A DNA stretch of 10,213 nucleotides from Salinisphaera sp. UBA6602 (lineage in GTDB: Bacteria > Pseudomonadota > Gammaproteobacteria > Nevskiales > Salinisphaeraceae), in contig DJIE01000026.1 of NCBI GenBank assembly GCA_002433465.1, positions 1 through 10,213 of the forward strand. The letters are read 5' to 3'. Within the stretch, counting starts at the first letter, position 1; each line of letters opens with the position of its first letter. Below are positions 1-7,137 of the stretch, one piece after another. Below the pieces are notes generated by a model that worked only from the letters and a program-made list of their open reading frames with translations, was not told the origin of the DNA and did not search any database. The position numbers and the translations under genes were made by a program.

Positions 1-143
1 TCATCGAGGTGTTCGTGCGTCGGCTGCGGGCCAAGCTCGACCCCGACGGCCAGCGCAGACCCATCGAGACGCTGCGTGGCCGCGGCTATCGCCTGGCCCG
101 CAACGAACGCAGTCCCGCACCGGCCAACGACGCTCCCCAGTGA
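1..143 (+). CDS. Response regulator, C-terminal end (partial; OmpR/PhoB winged-helix domain)
   Basis: Only the last 46 codons are present; the frame starts at base 3 and the N-terminal receiver domain lies off the left edge. The visible peptide has the recognition helix and wing of OmpR/PhoB-type output domains: a VFVRRLRAKLD stretch (the V-x-x-x-RLR-x-KL signature) followed by IETLRGRGYRL, the standard beta-hairpin end. A short polar tail (NERSPAPANDAPQ) follows. It would bind DNA as a transcription factor controlled by the kinase encoded next: its TGA (141-143) shares its A with the ATG of the kinase, so the two are translationally coupled and almost certainly form one two-component system. 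The partner resembles PhoQ, so this is plausibly a PhoP-like regulator, but the diagnostic part is missing. Confidence 0.93.
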   Translation, partial: IEVFVRRLRAKLDPDGQRRPIETLRGRGYRLARNERSPAPANDAPQ

Positions 144-1483
144 TGAATTCGCTGCGGGCGCGGCTGCTGGCCGCCACCGCGGTTCTTCTACTGGCATTCA
201 TCGGGCTGACCGGCGTGGCGCTGGAAACGGCGGTCAGCGAACGCGCCGATCAGGCCGAACACGACCGCCTTCAGGGGCTGAGCTATGCGCTGCTGGGCAG
301 CGCCGAGATCACCGAGGATGGCAGCTTCAAGGTCGCCCCGCGCGTGCTGCCCGAGTCCGATCTGACCCGGCCCGACTCCGGGCTTTATGCCATGGTGCTC
401 GACGAAAACGGTGAATCGATCTGGCGCTCGCCTTCCCTGCTCGATCCGCTGGAGCTGGATACGCTGCCGGCTGTCGGCGAATGGCAGTTCATGCGTATCT
501 ATCCCGGTGACGACACCCTCATCACCCTGTCATTTGGCTTTCGCTGGGTGACCGACGCGGGCACCGATTATCGCTACACGCTCGTGGTGGCCGAGGACGC
601 CCGCACCTTCATCAAGCAGATGCAGCGTTTTCGCGGCGTTTTGTGGACGCTGCTGAGCGCATCGGCATTGATCCTGCTGATCGTCGAGCTTTTCATTCTG
701 CGCTGGGGGCTCGCGCCGCTGCGCCGGCTGGCCCGCAACCTCGCCAACCTGCAGGCCCACGAGAAACGGCGTATCGAAGGCCGCTATCCGGACGAAATTC
801 AGCCGCTGGTGAGCAACCTCAACACAATGCTCTCCAACGACCAGGCGCGCCTGACCCGCTATCGCAATGCCCTCGGCGATCTGGCTCACAGCCTGAAAAC
901 ACCGATGGCAGTACTGCGCGGTCTGGCCGAAGACGACAAGCTCGAAGAAAGTCAGCGCCAAGGGCTGCGCACGCAGCTGGCCCGGATGAACGATATCCTC
1001 GACTACCAGCTGCAGAAGGCGGCCGCGGCCGGCAAGCGCAGCCTGGCGGCGTCGATCGCCATTGCCCCGGTGGCGCGCAAGCTCGCCCGCGCGCTGACCA
1101 AGGTCTATGCCGAACAGGGCACGCGTTTCGAGGTGTATATCCCGGACACGGTCAAGGCGCCGATCGACGAAGGCGATCTGACCGAGCTGCTGGGCACCCT
1201 GATGGACAACGCCGCCAAGTACGGCGACGGCGAGGTGGAGGTACGCGCCGAAATGCGCGACGGCGATCTGTGTCTGCAGATCGACGACAACGGCACCGGC
1301 TTCGGCGAAGGCTCCACCGAACGCCTGCTCGAACGCGGCGTACGCGCCGATACCAGCCGGGAAGGCCAGGGCCTGGGCCTGGCAGTGGCCGCCGAGATCG
1401 TGCGCTCCTATACCGGCGACATCACCCTCACCCGCTGCGAAAAAGGCGGCGCCCGCGTAGAGATCGTGCTTCCGGCCGAGTGA
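143..1483 (+). CDS. PhoQ-like membrane sensor histidine kinase
   Basis: A 446-residue inner-membrane sensor kinase. Residues 7-26 form the first membrane helix, about 27-163 a periplasmic sensor region, and about 166-187 the second helix, followed by a HAMP-like linker (about 188-235). The H-box is GDLAHSLKTPMAVL with phosphoacceptor His249; its HSLKTP core matches PhoQ. The ATP-binding domain has an N-box (LMDNAAKY, Asn356), a G1 box (DDNGTGF, 381-387) and a G2 box (GQGLGLAVA, 408-416). Family knowledge: it autophosphorylates His249 and passes the phosphate to the upstream regulator. ATG 143 overlaps the regulator stop (TGATG); a GTG at 140 is in frame, but the coupled ATG is preferred. The sensor region is only loosely PhoQ-like; its acidic stretches (YPGDD, VLDENGE) might bind cations, but that is inference. 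Kinase identity is certain, PhoQ orthology moderate. Confidence 0.95.
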   Translation: MNSLRARLLAATAVLLLAFIGLTGVALETAVSERADQAEHDRLQGLSYALLGSAEITEDGSFKVAPRVLPESDLTRPDSGLYAMVLDENGESIWRSPSLLDPLELDTLPAVGEWQFMRIYPGDDTLITLSFGFRWVTDAGTDYRYTLVVAEDARTFIKQMQRFRGVLWTLLSASALILLIVELFILRWGLAPLRRLARNLANLQAHEKRRIEGRYPDEIQPLVSNLNTMLSNDQARLTRYRNALGDLAHSLKTPMAVLRGLAEDDKLEESQRQGLRTQLARMNDILDYQLQKAAAAGKRSLAASIAIAPVARKLARALTKVYAEQGTRFEVYIPDTVKAPIDEGDLTELLGTLMDNAAKYGDGEVEVRAEMRDGDLCLQIDDNGTGFGEGSTERLLERGVRADTSREGQGLGLAVAAEIVRSYTGDITLTRCEKGGARVEIVLPAE

Positions 1484-1503
1484 TACGATGACGTCCTGGC
1501 AGC

Positions 1504-1521
1504 GGCCGGTTTGAACCGGCC
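1504..1521. repeat. Perfect 8-bp inverted repeat, 2-bp centre, after the kinase gene
   Basis: The arms GGCCGGTT and AACCGGCC are perfectly complementary around TG, starting 20 bases after the kinase stop. The stem could form at the 3' end of the two-component transcript, but no T-run follows in either direction and a 2-base loop is too small without opening the inner pairs, so a standard intrinsic terminator is not well supported. A dimeric regulator binding site ahead of the next gene is the other reading. It is the only structured element seen in the 110-base gap before the next start. Confidence 0.4.
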
Positions 1522-1593
1522 ACCCGCCCGCGTGACCCATAGGGCGTGGCGACCTACCTGCGCCTTTTCAGACGACCAACCGACAGATTCAGC

Positions 1594-2106
1594 ATGGACA
1601 ATCCCGACACCGCCCGCCGTCTCGACCCCGAGCAGCTCGACCCGGACGCGCTCGACCCGCGCACCTATCACCGCGTGATCGGCCCGGCGCTGAAGGTGGC
1701 CGCCAATGTCGCCGCCAAGCGTGGTCATCCAACCCTGCACGACGATATGCCGGCGATGCTGGCCCTGGTGGAAATGGTCACGCGCCTGGCGGATCTATTC
1801 GGCGAACACTATCCCGATACCGCCAAGGAAGAGCCCATGCTCGAACACGCCGCCACCGGTGCCTGTGTGATGGTCTTCCAACAGGCCAAACTGCCGGCGG
1901 ACGCCATCGGCCAGTGCCTGGCCGCCCTCGAAACCGCCTATCGGCAGCTCTACGAACACGAGGTGCTCGACGAGGCGCGCCCGTTCATTGCCATGGCCTG
2001 GGAGCACCTTGACGACGAACAGCGCGAGGAAGCCGAAAAATGCCTGCAGCAGGCCACCGAGCGCACCATCGCCGCGATCGAGGCCTGGCAGACCCAGGTG
2101 CATTGA
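1594..2106 (+). CDS. Uncharacterised 170-residue helical protein
   Basis: I do not recognise the family. The protein is acidic, lacks a signal peptide or membrane segment, and looks almost wholly alpha-helical and cytoplasmic. Residues 10-22 contain three LDP units five residues apart (LDPEQ, LDPDA, LDPRT), encoded by a 15-bp tandem repeat of CTCGACCC at 1621, 1636 and 1651. The rest (about 25-165) is a series of amphipathic helices, with an ALVEMVTRLADLFGEHYP segment (57-74), two cysteines (91, 108) and a charged helix (HLDDEQREEAEK, 138-149). ATG 1594 is chosen because the LDP-rich start fits it; an in-frame GTG at 1546 would add 16 basic residues. Neither start has a clear Shine-Dalgarno sequence. 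It ends one base before the peptidase gene, so co-translation and a shared function are likely. The gene is real by coding character; function unknown. Confidence 0.8.
   Translation: MDNPDTARRLDPEQLDPDALDPRTYHRVIGPALKVAANVAAKRGHPTLHDDMPAMLALVEMVTRLADLFGEHYPDTAKEEPMLEHAATGACVMVFQQAKLPADAIGQCLAALETAYRQLYEHEVLDEARPFIAMAWEHLDDEQREEAEKCLQQATERTIAAIEAWQTQVH
2096..2100 (+). promoter_or_regulatory. Ribosome binding site deciding the GTG start of the S49 peptidase
   Basis: AGGTG lies within the last codons of the upstream gene, seven bases before GTG 2108. It supports GTG 2108 as the start rather than an upstream in-frame ATG at 1988, which would run through 120 bases of the neighbouring gene and bury the lipoprotein signal. 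Confidence 0.6.
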
Positions 2107-2107
2107 G

Positions 2108-3094
2108 GTGCGCCTGCGTGCGTTGACGGCACTGCGACGGTTGTCGCTGCTGGTTGTGATCCTTGCCCTGGCCGGCTGCGTCGTCATCTCGCCGTTCGGC
2201 CGCGGCGATAACGACCTGCATGAAACCACGGTCCAGGGCGAGGGTGCCCGCAAGATACTTTGGCTGCCGATATCGGGCTTCATCTCCGATGCGCCGTCGC
2301 AGCGTGCGCTGGGGCTGGTACAACAACCCTCCACGCTGGCCACGATCAGCCGCGCGCTCGACAAGGCCGCCGAGGACGACGCCATCGGCGCGGTCGTGCT
2401 GCGGATCAACAGCCCCGGCGGCACCGTGGCCGCCGCCGACGAAATTTATGCCCGCATCGCGCGCTATCGGCGCGAAACCGGCGTACCGGTGATAGCCAGC
2501 TTTGGCGGCGTGGCCGCTTCGGGCGGATACTACGTGGCCATGGCCGCCGATCGCGTGATTGCCCAGCCGACCTCGATTACCGGCTCGATCGGCGTGATCA
2601 TCCCCGGCGTGAACGCCAGCGGCCTGCTCGACAAGATCGGCGTGGACAACGCCAGCTATGTGAGCGCCGCGCACAAGGACATCATGTCGCCGCTGCGCGA
2701 GGCCACGCCCGAGGAGCGCGCCATCGTGCAGAAGGTGGTGGATTCGCTGTTCAAACGCTTCGTGAGCGTTGTCGAAGCGGGTCGCCCCGAACTGGACCGC
2801 GACCATCTGGACGACATTACCGACGGCCGCATTTTTGCCGCGGACGACGCCCTCCGACTCGGCCTGATCGACAAGATCGGCCATATCGACGATGTGCTCG
2901 CACTCGCGCGCGAGTCCGCGGGGGTGGATTCTGCCCGGGTGATCCGCTACTACCAGGGCCGTAGCGCACCGGACTCGATATTGTCGGAAAGTGCCGCGAC
3001 CGGGGGCCTGCGCCTGCAGGCGGCCGGCATGCCGGTCGATCTGTCGTTCGAAAGTCAGGCGGCGGCACAACCGCTCTATCTCTGGCGGCCCTAG
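2108..3094 (+). CDS. sppA: S49-family (SppA-like) serine peptidase, predicted lipoprotein
   Basis: A 328-residue single-domain S49 peptidase. Residues 1-24 form a lipoprotein signal: basic RLRALTALRR, a hydrophobic core, then lipobox LAGC with Cys24 as the lipidated residue. The peptidase core has the strand-turn motif RINSPGGTVAAADEI (99-113) and the nucleophile motif GVAASGGYYVAMAAD (134-148) with Ser138. Lys190 in AHKDIMSPLREATPEE is the expected general base, as in the short Bacillus-type SppA. The ITGSIGV segment (157-163) is also typical. Known role: digestion of cleaved signal peptides and other membrane-associated peptides. E. coli SppA is about twice as long, with a membrane anchor; here the fold is a single copy and the anchor looks like a lipid. 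GTG 2108 follows the previous stop by one base with AGGTG at proper spacing. SppA versus another S49 subgroup is less sure than the family. Confidence 0.92.
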   Translation: MRLRALTALRRLSLLVVILALAGCVVISPFGRGDNDLHETTVQGEGARKILWLPISGFISDAPSQRALGLVQQPSTLATISRALDKAAEDDAIGAVVLRINSPGGTVAAADEIYARIARYRRETGVPVIASFGGVAASGGYYVAMAADRVIAQPTSITGSIGVIIPGVNASGLLDKIGVDNASYVSAAHKDIMSPLREATPEERAIVQKVVDSLFKRFVSVVEAGRPELDRDHLDDITDGRIFAADDALRLGLIDKIGHIDDVLALARESAGVDSARVIRYYQGRSAPDSILSESAATGGLRLQAAGMPVDLSFESQAAAQPLYLWRP

Positions 3095-3112
3095 GGCATG
3101 CCGGCCTAGGCC
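3088..3112. repeat. Three abutting perfect palindromes at a convergent gene junction
   Basis: The end of the peptidase gene and the gap before the plsB stop hold GCCCTAGGGC (3088-3097), GGCATGCC (3095-3102) and GGCCTAGGCC (3103-3112), each self-complementary. The first includes the peptidase TAG stop. The gap between the two convergent genes is only 32 bases (3095-3126), so this is where a bidirectional transcription end would have to lie, but there is no loop-bearing hairpin and no T-run. A terminator function is therefore unproven. Confidence 0.45.
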
Positions 3113-3126
3113 TGTCGCACCGACGC

Positions 3127-5646
3127 TTACTCGGCGGCGTTGCTCGTCTCCACCGAGGAGGCGCTGCCATCGCTGCCGTCGTCGAGTTGCGGCAACGAGG
3201 TGAGATGAGCCAGCGACTGGCGCAGGTCTGCGCCCAGCAGCTGCAGCGCATGCTCGGCGACGTCGCGTAGCGCCGGGTCGATCTCGAGCTGGCTTCCCCG
3301 CGGATGAAGCAGGCCCACGCGCACCAGCGTTTGCAGATGATTGCGAAACAGCCGCGAATCGAAAAACTCCGGGCTGTTGCGCCCGGTCAGTATCGCCATG
3401 CGCTCGGCCATGAGCTGGCACTGACGCTCGAAGCGGCCGCGCTCGACGTGGCCCGATTCGCGGTTATGGCTGAGCAGCATCACCGTCATGGCATAACGTT
3501 CGAGTGATTCGCGCATGATCCGCGCCAGGCTCATCAGGGCCGCGAATTCACGCGTGCCCGCCTGTGGACGCTGCAGCCGGTCTTGTCCATCGCTGCTCAG
3601 CAGGCCGCACTCCAGCAGCCCGTCGATCGACTCGTTCAAGGCGAACCGGGCCTGGTCGGCCGGCCAGCGCAGAAACAGCTCGGAGGCGAGCAGCGGATAG
3701 AGTTCGATGGCGCCGTCGAGCACTCGCTGTCGTTCGCAGGATTCGACATGAGCAAAGAAGTTGGCCACCAGCGACGGCAGCGCGAACAGGTGCATGACGT
3801 TATTGCGGATATAGGTCAGCAGAACCGCCTGACGCGACTCCACGGTCAGCACGTCGCCCCAGGCATGCGGCACCCGAACCAGACGCATCATCGGTTCGGC
3901 TTCGGCCAGCAGCTCGCGCCCATCCGTGAGCTCGGGGGCCGTGGCGTCGCGTGAGTAGGGGCAGCGCCGCGCCAGCTCGGCGAGCAGTGCCAGGGTGTCC
4001 ACCATTTCGTCTTCGGCGACGGCCTTCTGCGGGCTGCCCAGCAGCACCAGCGAGGCCAGGCCGGTCGCATTGAGCGTGGCGGTCGCGTTGATGCTCTCCA
4101 TCACCTGCTCGGCGAGCCCGGCGACGAAGTCCTGCAGCCAGTCAGGACGCGCGTCCATATCCAGGCCGGGCATGCGCTCACGCCAGTCCGGCAGATGCGT
4201 ATCGGCATAGGCCTGCAGGTCGATCGGCTCGCCGAAAGACACGAACACGCGTCCGTACTTGCGCTTCAAGACCTGGGTCGAGCCGCGCACCAGATCACCC
4301 ATCGACTCGCCTTTCTTGACCCGCGTGCCCCGCAATTCGTCGAAGTACTTGTTGACCTCCATGACCCGGTCGTAGCCGATATAAACCGGCACGATCGCTG
4401 CCGGCGCGCCCTTGCCGCCCAGAGCACTGGTGACCGCCATCGACAGCATGCCGGTCTTGGGCGACAACAGCCGCCCGGTCCGGCTGCGCCCGCCTTCGGG
4501 GTAGAACTTCATCGGCTGACCGCGCTGGATGAGCGCATCCACATAGGCACGAAATACCGCCGTATAGAGTCGGTCGCCCTTGAAGCTGCGGCGCAGATAG
4601 AACGCCCCGCAGCGGCGTAACAGGGCGCCGACCGGCCAGAAGTTGAGGTTCACGCCGGCCGCGATCTGCGGCAGGGCCAGGCCTTCCTTGTAGAGAATGT
4701 AGGAGACCAGCAGATAATCCATATGACTGCGGTGCGAGGGCAGATAGATCACCTCGCGCCGGTCATGGGTGGTCGCACGCAGACGCGCGAGATGACGCAC
4801 GTCCACGCCGTCATAGATACGGTGCCACAGCCAGGTCAGCACCCGCAGCATGAAGCCGATGGCGATATTCGAATAGTCCGCGGCGATTTCGTTGGCATAG
4901 TCGCGCGCCCGGGCACGGGCTGCGTCCGTGCTCATCTTTTCGCGACGGGCCGAATCCTCGATGGCCTGTTGTACGTCGGCGTCGGCGAGCAGGGAATTGA
5001 TCAGCTGGCTGCGGCGCGACAGTGCCGGGCCGAGCGTGGCCGCGCGCTGGCGCCGGAAATGAATACGCAGCACGCGTACGAGCTTGCGCACCATCAGATC
5101 GGGCGCGGCGGATTCGGCTTCGTCGACAAATTCCCGGTAATCGAGAGGCTGCCCGAAATGCACCAGAGTGTTGTGGCCGTTCGCCAGCACGATCAGCAGC
5201 TTGCGCAGCCGTCCGGTGCGCTCGCTGTCGGCGAACAGAATACGAAACAGCGATGTTTCCTTGACCGGGTTGCGCCCCCAGAACACGGAAACCGGCACGA
5301 GCTGTACGTCGTAGCTGTGGTCGTGGAGCCCGCGCGAGACGATACGATGCAGGTCCGAGCGTTCGCCGCGGCGACCGGCCGGCAGGGCCACCACCATCGA
5401 ACGCTGCGTGCTCGGCATGCCGTGGGTCGCCAAATAAGGCCGGGGCAGGGCCCGCTCGGCGCATACGGCCTCGAGCGCCAGCCAGTCCATGACGCTGGCC
5501 ACCGGCAGGACATAGCAAACCGGCTTGTCGCGATCGAGTGCGAGCTCGGACAGATCCGACGGCGAGGCATGGGTATTGATCCAGGCGCGAACAGGCCAGC
5601 GCAACAACGGCGTGAACAGCGACAGTATTCGCAGCAACCAGGCCAT
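3127..5646 (-). CDS. plsB: Glycerol-3-phosphate 1-O-acyltransferase PlsB
   Basis: An 839-residue inner-membrane enzyme that transfers an acyl group from acyl-ACP or acyl-CoA to position 1 of glycerol-3-phosphate, the first committed step of phospholipid synthesis. All acyltransferase blocks are present: block I HRSHMD (305-310; His305 and Asp310 form the catalytic HX4D), block II GAFYLRRSF (347-355), block III FYPEGGRSRTGR (381-392), and block IV IVPVYIGYDRV (418-428). Length fits the family (E. coli about 807). The N-terminal helical domain and the long C-terminal region are intact, ending in an acidic, Ser-rich tail (DDGSDGSASS). It is the last gene of the five-gene cluster: its ATG directly follows the TGA of the kinase-like gene (TGAATG) with no good ribosome site, so translation probably depends on the gene before. 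Identification is secure. Confidence 0.98.
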   Translation of the reverse strand: MAWLLRILSLFTPLLRWPVRAWINTHASPSDLSELALDRDKPVCYVLPVASVMDWLALEAVCAERALPRPYLATHGMPSTQRSMVVALPAGRRGERSDLHRIVSRGLHDHSYDVQLVPVSVFWGRNPVKETSLFRILFADSERTGRLRKLLIVLANGHNTLVHFGQPLDYREFVDEAESAAPDLMVRKLVRVLRIHFRRQRAATLGPALSRRSQLINSLLADADVQQAIEDSARREKMSTDAARARARDYANEIAADYSNIAIGFMLRVLTWLWHRIYDGVDVRHLARLRATTHDRREVIYLPSHRSHMDYLLVSYILYKEGLALPQIAAGVNLNFWPVGALLRRCGAFYLRRSFKGDRLYTAVFRAYVDALIQRGQPMKFYPEGGRSRTGRLLSPKTGMLSMAVTSALGGKGAPAAIVPVYIGYDRVMEVNKYFDELRGTRVKKGESMGDLVRGSTQVLKRKYGRVFVSFGEPIDLQAYADTHLPDWRERMPGLDMDARPDWLQDFVAGLAEQVMESINATATLNATGLASLVLLGSPQKAVAEDEMVDTLALLAELARRCPYSRDATAPELTDGRELLAEAEPMMRLVRVPHAWGDVLTVESRQAVLLTYIRNNVMHLFALPSLVANFFAHVESCERQRVLDGAIELYPLLASELFLRWPADQARFALNESIDGLLECGLLSSDGQDRLQRPQAGTREFAALMSLARIMRESLERYAMTVMLLSHNRESGHVERGRFERQCQLMAERMAILTGRNSPEFFDSRLFRNHLQTLVRVGLLHPRGSQLEIDPALRDVAEHALQLLGADLRQSLAHLTSLPQLDDGSDGSASSVETSNAAE

Positions 5647-6342
5647 TCAGGAACCCACGAAATAACGCACGATCGTGCGGGTGCGCTCGCCGATGCCCCG
5701 CGCGATACGTTCGATCGGGCCGCGTTCTTCGAGCAGGGCACGATCCTCGGCGCTTGCCAGCTGCGGAGCAAAACGCACCCGCAGTTTCGCCAGCGCGCTT
5801 TCGTCGGCGCCCACGAACTGGCGAAACAGCCAGTTCCACGGCAGATTCCAGGCGCGGCCCCGACACACCCGGGCGACAAAGTCCACGATATAGGGCTGGC
5901 CGCCCTCGTCGACGAGCATATTGCTGGGGGCGCGCAGGTCGCAGTGGGCGACGCCGCGGGCATGCATCTGCTCGACCAGCTCATCGAGCCGGCGATAGGC
6001 CGCCTCGGCCGGTTTGGCCTGGGGCCAGGGCGTGGCCGGCAGATACTCGATAAGCACGCCGCGGGCATCCAGCTGGCGATAGAGCCGCGGCACACCCACG
6101 ATGCCCTCGAGCCGGCGGAGGGCACTGGCTTCACGCCATATCAGCACCGGCGCGATCAGCCGGCCGAACCAGCCCGGCGTGCGCGCATAGTCCTTGAGCA
6201 CCGCGCACGCATCGCCGTACACCACCAGCGCGACCTCCGGCTCGGTCTGCCCGCCGCTTTTGTAATAGCGGGTGGCATGCGCGTGCAGCTGGGCCCGGCC
6301 GAGGCTCTCGAGCACCTGCAGATCCGTCGACTGTACCGCCAT
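5647..6342 (-). CDS. Small kinase-fold protein (RIO/Kdo-kinase-like)
   Basis: A 231-residue protein with key protein-kinase-fold residues: a lysine in AVLKDY (Lys50, beta-3 position), a likely helix-C glutamate in WREASALRRL (Glu71), a catalytic loop AHCDLRAPSNMLV with Asp135 and Asn141, and a metal-binding Asp154 in IVDFVAR, where canonical kinases have DFG. The small size and HxDLxxxN layout resemble RIO and lipopolysaccharide (Kdo/WaaP) kinases. Substrate unknown: a sugar or lipid-linked sugar, a protein, or a lipid intermediate are all possible. It has no signal peptide or clear membrane helix, so it is probably cytoplasmic or peripheral. It lies between mlaA and plsB. ATG 6342 is chosen because it starts 10 bases past the mlaA stop; in-frame ATGs at 6384 and 6411 would overlap mlaA and add 14 or 23 residues. 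None has a strong ribosome site. Confidence 0.85.
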   Translation of the reverse strand: MAVQSTDLQVLESLGRAQLHAHATRYYKSGGQTEPEVALVVYGDACAVLKDYARTPGWFGRLIAPVLIWREASALRRLEGIVGVPRLYRQLDARGVLIEYLPATPWPQAKPAEAAYRRLDELVEQMHARGVAHCDLRAPSNMLVDEGGQPYIVDFVARVCRGRAWNLPWNWLFRQFVGADESALAKLRVRFAPQLASAEDRALLEERGPIERIARGIGERTRTIVRYFVGS

Positions 6343-6352
6343 CGGCAGCGCG

Positions 6353-7105
6353 TCAGCCGGCGTCTTCGTCGTCCGCGCCTTCATCCTGATACAGCCGTTC
6401 CGGCGGCACATCGCCGTCGTAGACCGCTTTCAGGCGGTTTTCAAGATAGTAGCCGCGCATGAAGGCATAGGGGTCGAACTGCTGGTTGAGCGTTTCCTCG
6501 AAACCGAGCAGCCCGGCCCGGAAATTGATGATCTCGAGTGCGCGCAGGCTCCAGACGACGTAGTCGTAGTCCTCGTCCACATAGTTGAACGGATGAACGA
6601 ACTGATCGCCGATACGGCCGGTCAGATCGCGCCCGCTGCTCGGGCCGAAAAACGGCAGCACCAGATACGGGCCCTGACCGAGCCCCCAGTAGCCCAGCGT
6701 CTGACCGAAATCCTCGTCGATTTCTGCCACACCCACGGCACTGGCCACGTCGAACAGCCCCCCCACGCCGGCGGTGGTATTGATCATGAAGCGACCGAGC
6801 GAGGTGTTGAACGACCCCCATTTGAGCTGCAGGGCGCTATTGGCGATATTGACCGGCTCGCGGGCGTTGTCGAAGAAGTTGCCGACGCTGGTCTGCACAC
6901 GGTCCGGGGTGATCTTGTCGTAGCCCCGCGCCACCGGCTGCAGCACATAGCGGTCTGCGGTGTCGTTGAACTTGTAGACGGCGCGGTTGACCGGCTCGAT
7001 CGGATCCCAGGGGTCGGACGGCGGGCTGTGTACACAGCCGCCCAGAGCGATCAGACAGAGCATTCCGGACAGAAACGGCAGCCGTTGCGACAGACGTGTG
7101 GTCAT
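6353..7105 (-). CDS. mlaA: MlaA/VacJ outer-membrane phospholipid-removal lipoprotein
   Basis: A 250-residue lipoprotein: signal residues 1-23 with a hydrophobic core, and Cys24 after ALGG. The mature protein has the MlaA hallmarks: DPWDPIEPVNRAVYKFND (31-48), NFFDNAREPVNIANSALQ (76-93), GRFMINTTAGVGGLFD (104-119), FGQTLGYWG (133-141), and GPYLVLPFFGPSSGRD (145-160). Known role: with OmpC-type porins, MlaA forms a ring in the outer membrane that extracts phospholipid from the outer leaflet and hands it to MlaC and the MlaFEDB transporter. No other mla gene is in the window, so the transporter must be elsewhere. ATG 7105 has GAGGT five bases upstream; the open frame extends to 7345, but that part overlaps the SDR gene in another frame and lacks a signal. 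The C-terminal tail is very acidic (DEGADDED). Confidence 0.97.
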   Translation of the reverse strand: MTTRLSQRLPFLSGMLCLIALGGCVHSPPSDPWDPIEPVNRAVYKFNDTADRYVLQPVARGYDKITPDRVQTSVGNFFDNAREPVNIANSALQLKWGSFNTSLGRFMINTTAGVGGLFDVASAVGVAEIDEDFGQTLGYWGLGQGPYLVLPFFGPSSGRDLTGRIGDQFVHPFNYVDEDYDYVVWSLRALEIINFRAGLLGFEETLNQQFDPYAFMRGYYLENRLKAVYDGDVPPERLYQDEGADDEDAG

Positions 7106-7110
7106 TTGAT

Positions 7111-7115
7111 ACCTC
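7111..7115 (-). promoter_or_regulatory. Ribosome binding site of mlaA
   Basis: On the minus strand GAGGT precedes ATG 7105 by five bases (GAGGTATCAAATG). It fixes the mlaA start at the lipoprotein signal and lies inside the 32-base gap after the SDR gene stop. Confidence 0.7.
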
Positions 7116-7137
7116 GAAAGCAGATGCGTCGGCTGGC

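Noticed and set aside
1500..1530. tRNA T-arm-like sequence around GGTTTGAACC
   Set aside because: The symmetry is a full 8-bp palindrome and no acceptor, D-arm or anticodon arm could be found around it.
530..1540. Minus-strand open frame of 336 codons opposite the histidine kinase
   Set aside because: It mirrors the kinase frame, which has all catalytic boxes.
1988..2107. Upstream ATG extension of the S49 peptidase
   Set aside because: It overlaps most of the last third of the upstream gene and would put 40 unrelated residues before a good lipoprotein signal; GTG 2108 has a proper ribosome site.
1985..3421. Long minus-strand open frame of 478 codons opposite the S49 peptidase
   Set aside because: It is the reverse of a gene with an intact catalytic dyad and also runs into the plsB end; no domain is recognisable.
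4723..6462. Long plus-strand open frame of 579 codons opposite plsB and the kinase-like gene
   Set aside because: It is antisense to genes with clear conserved motifs; its composition (many Arg, Gln, His, Ala) is typical of the reverse frame of G+C-rich coding DNA.
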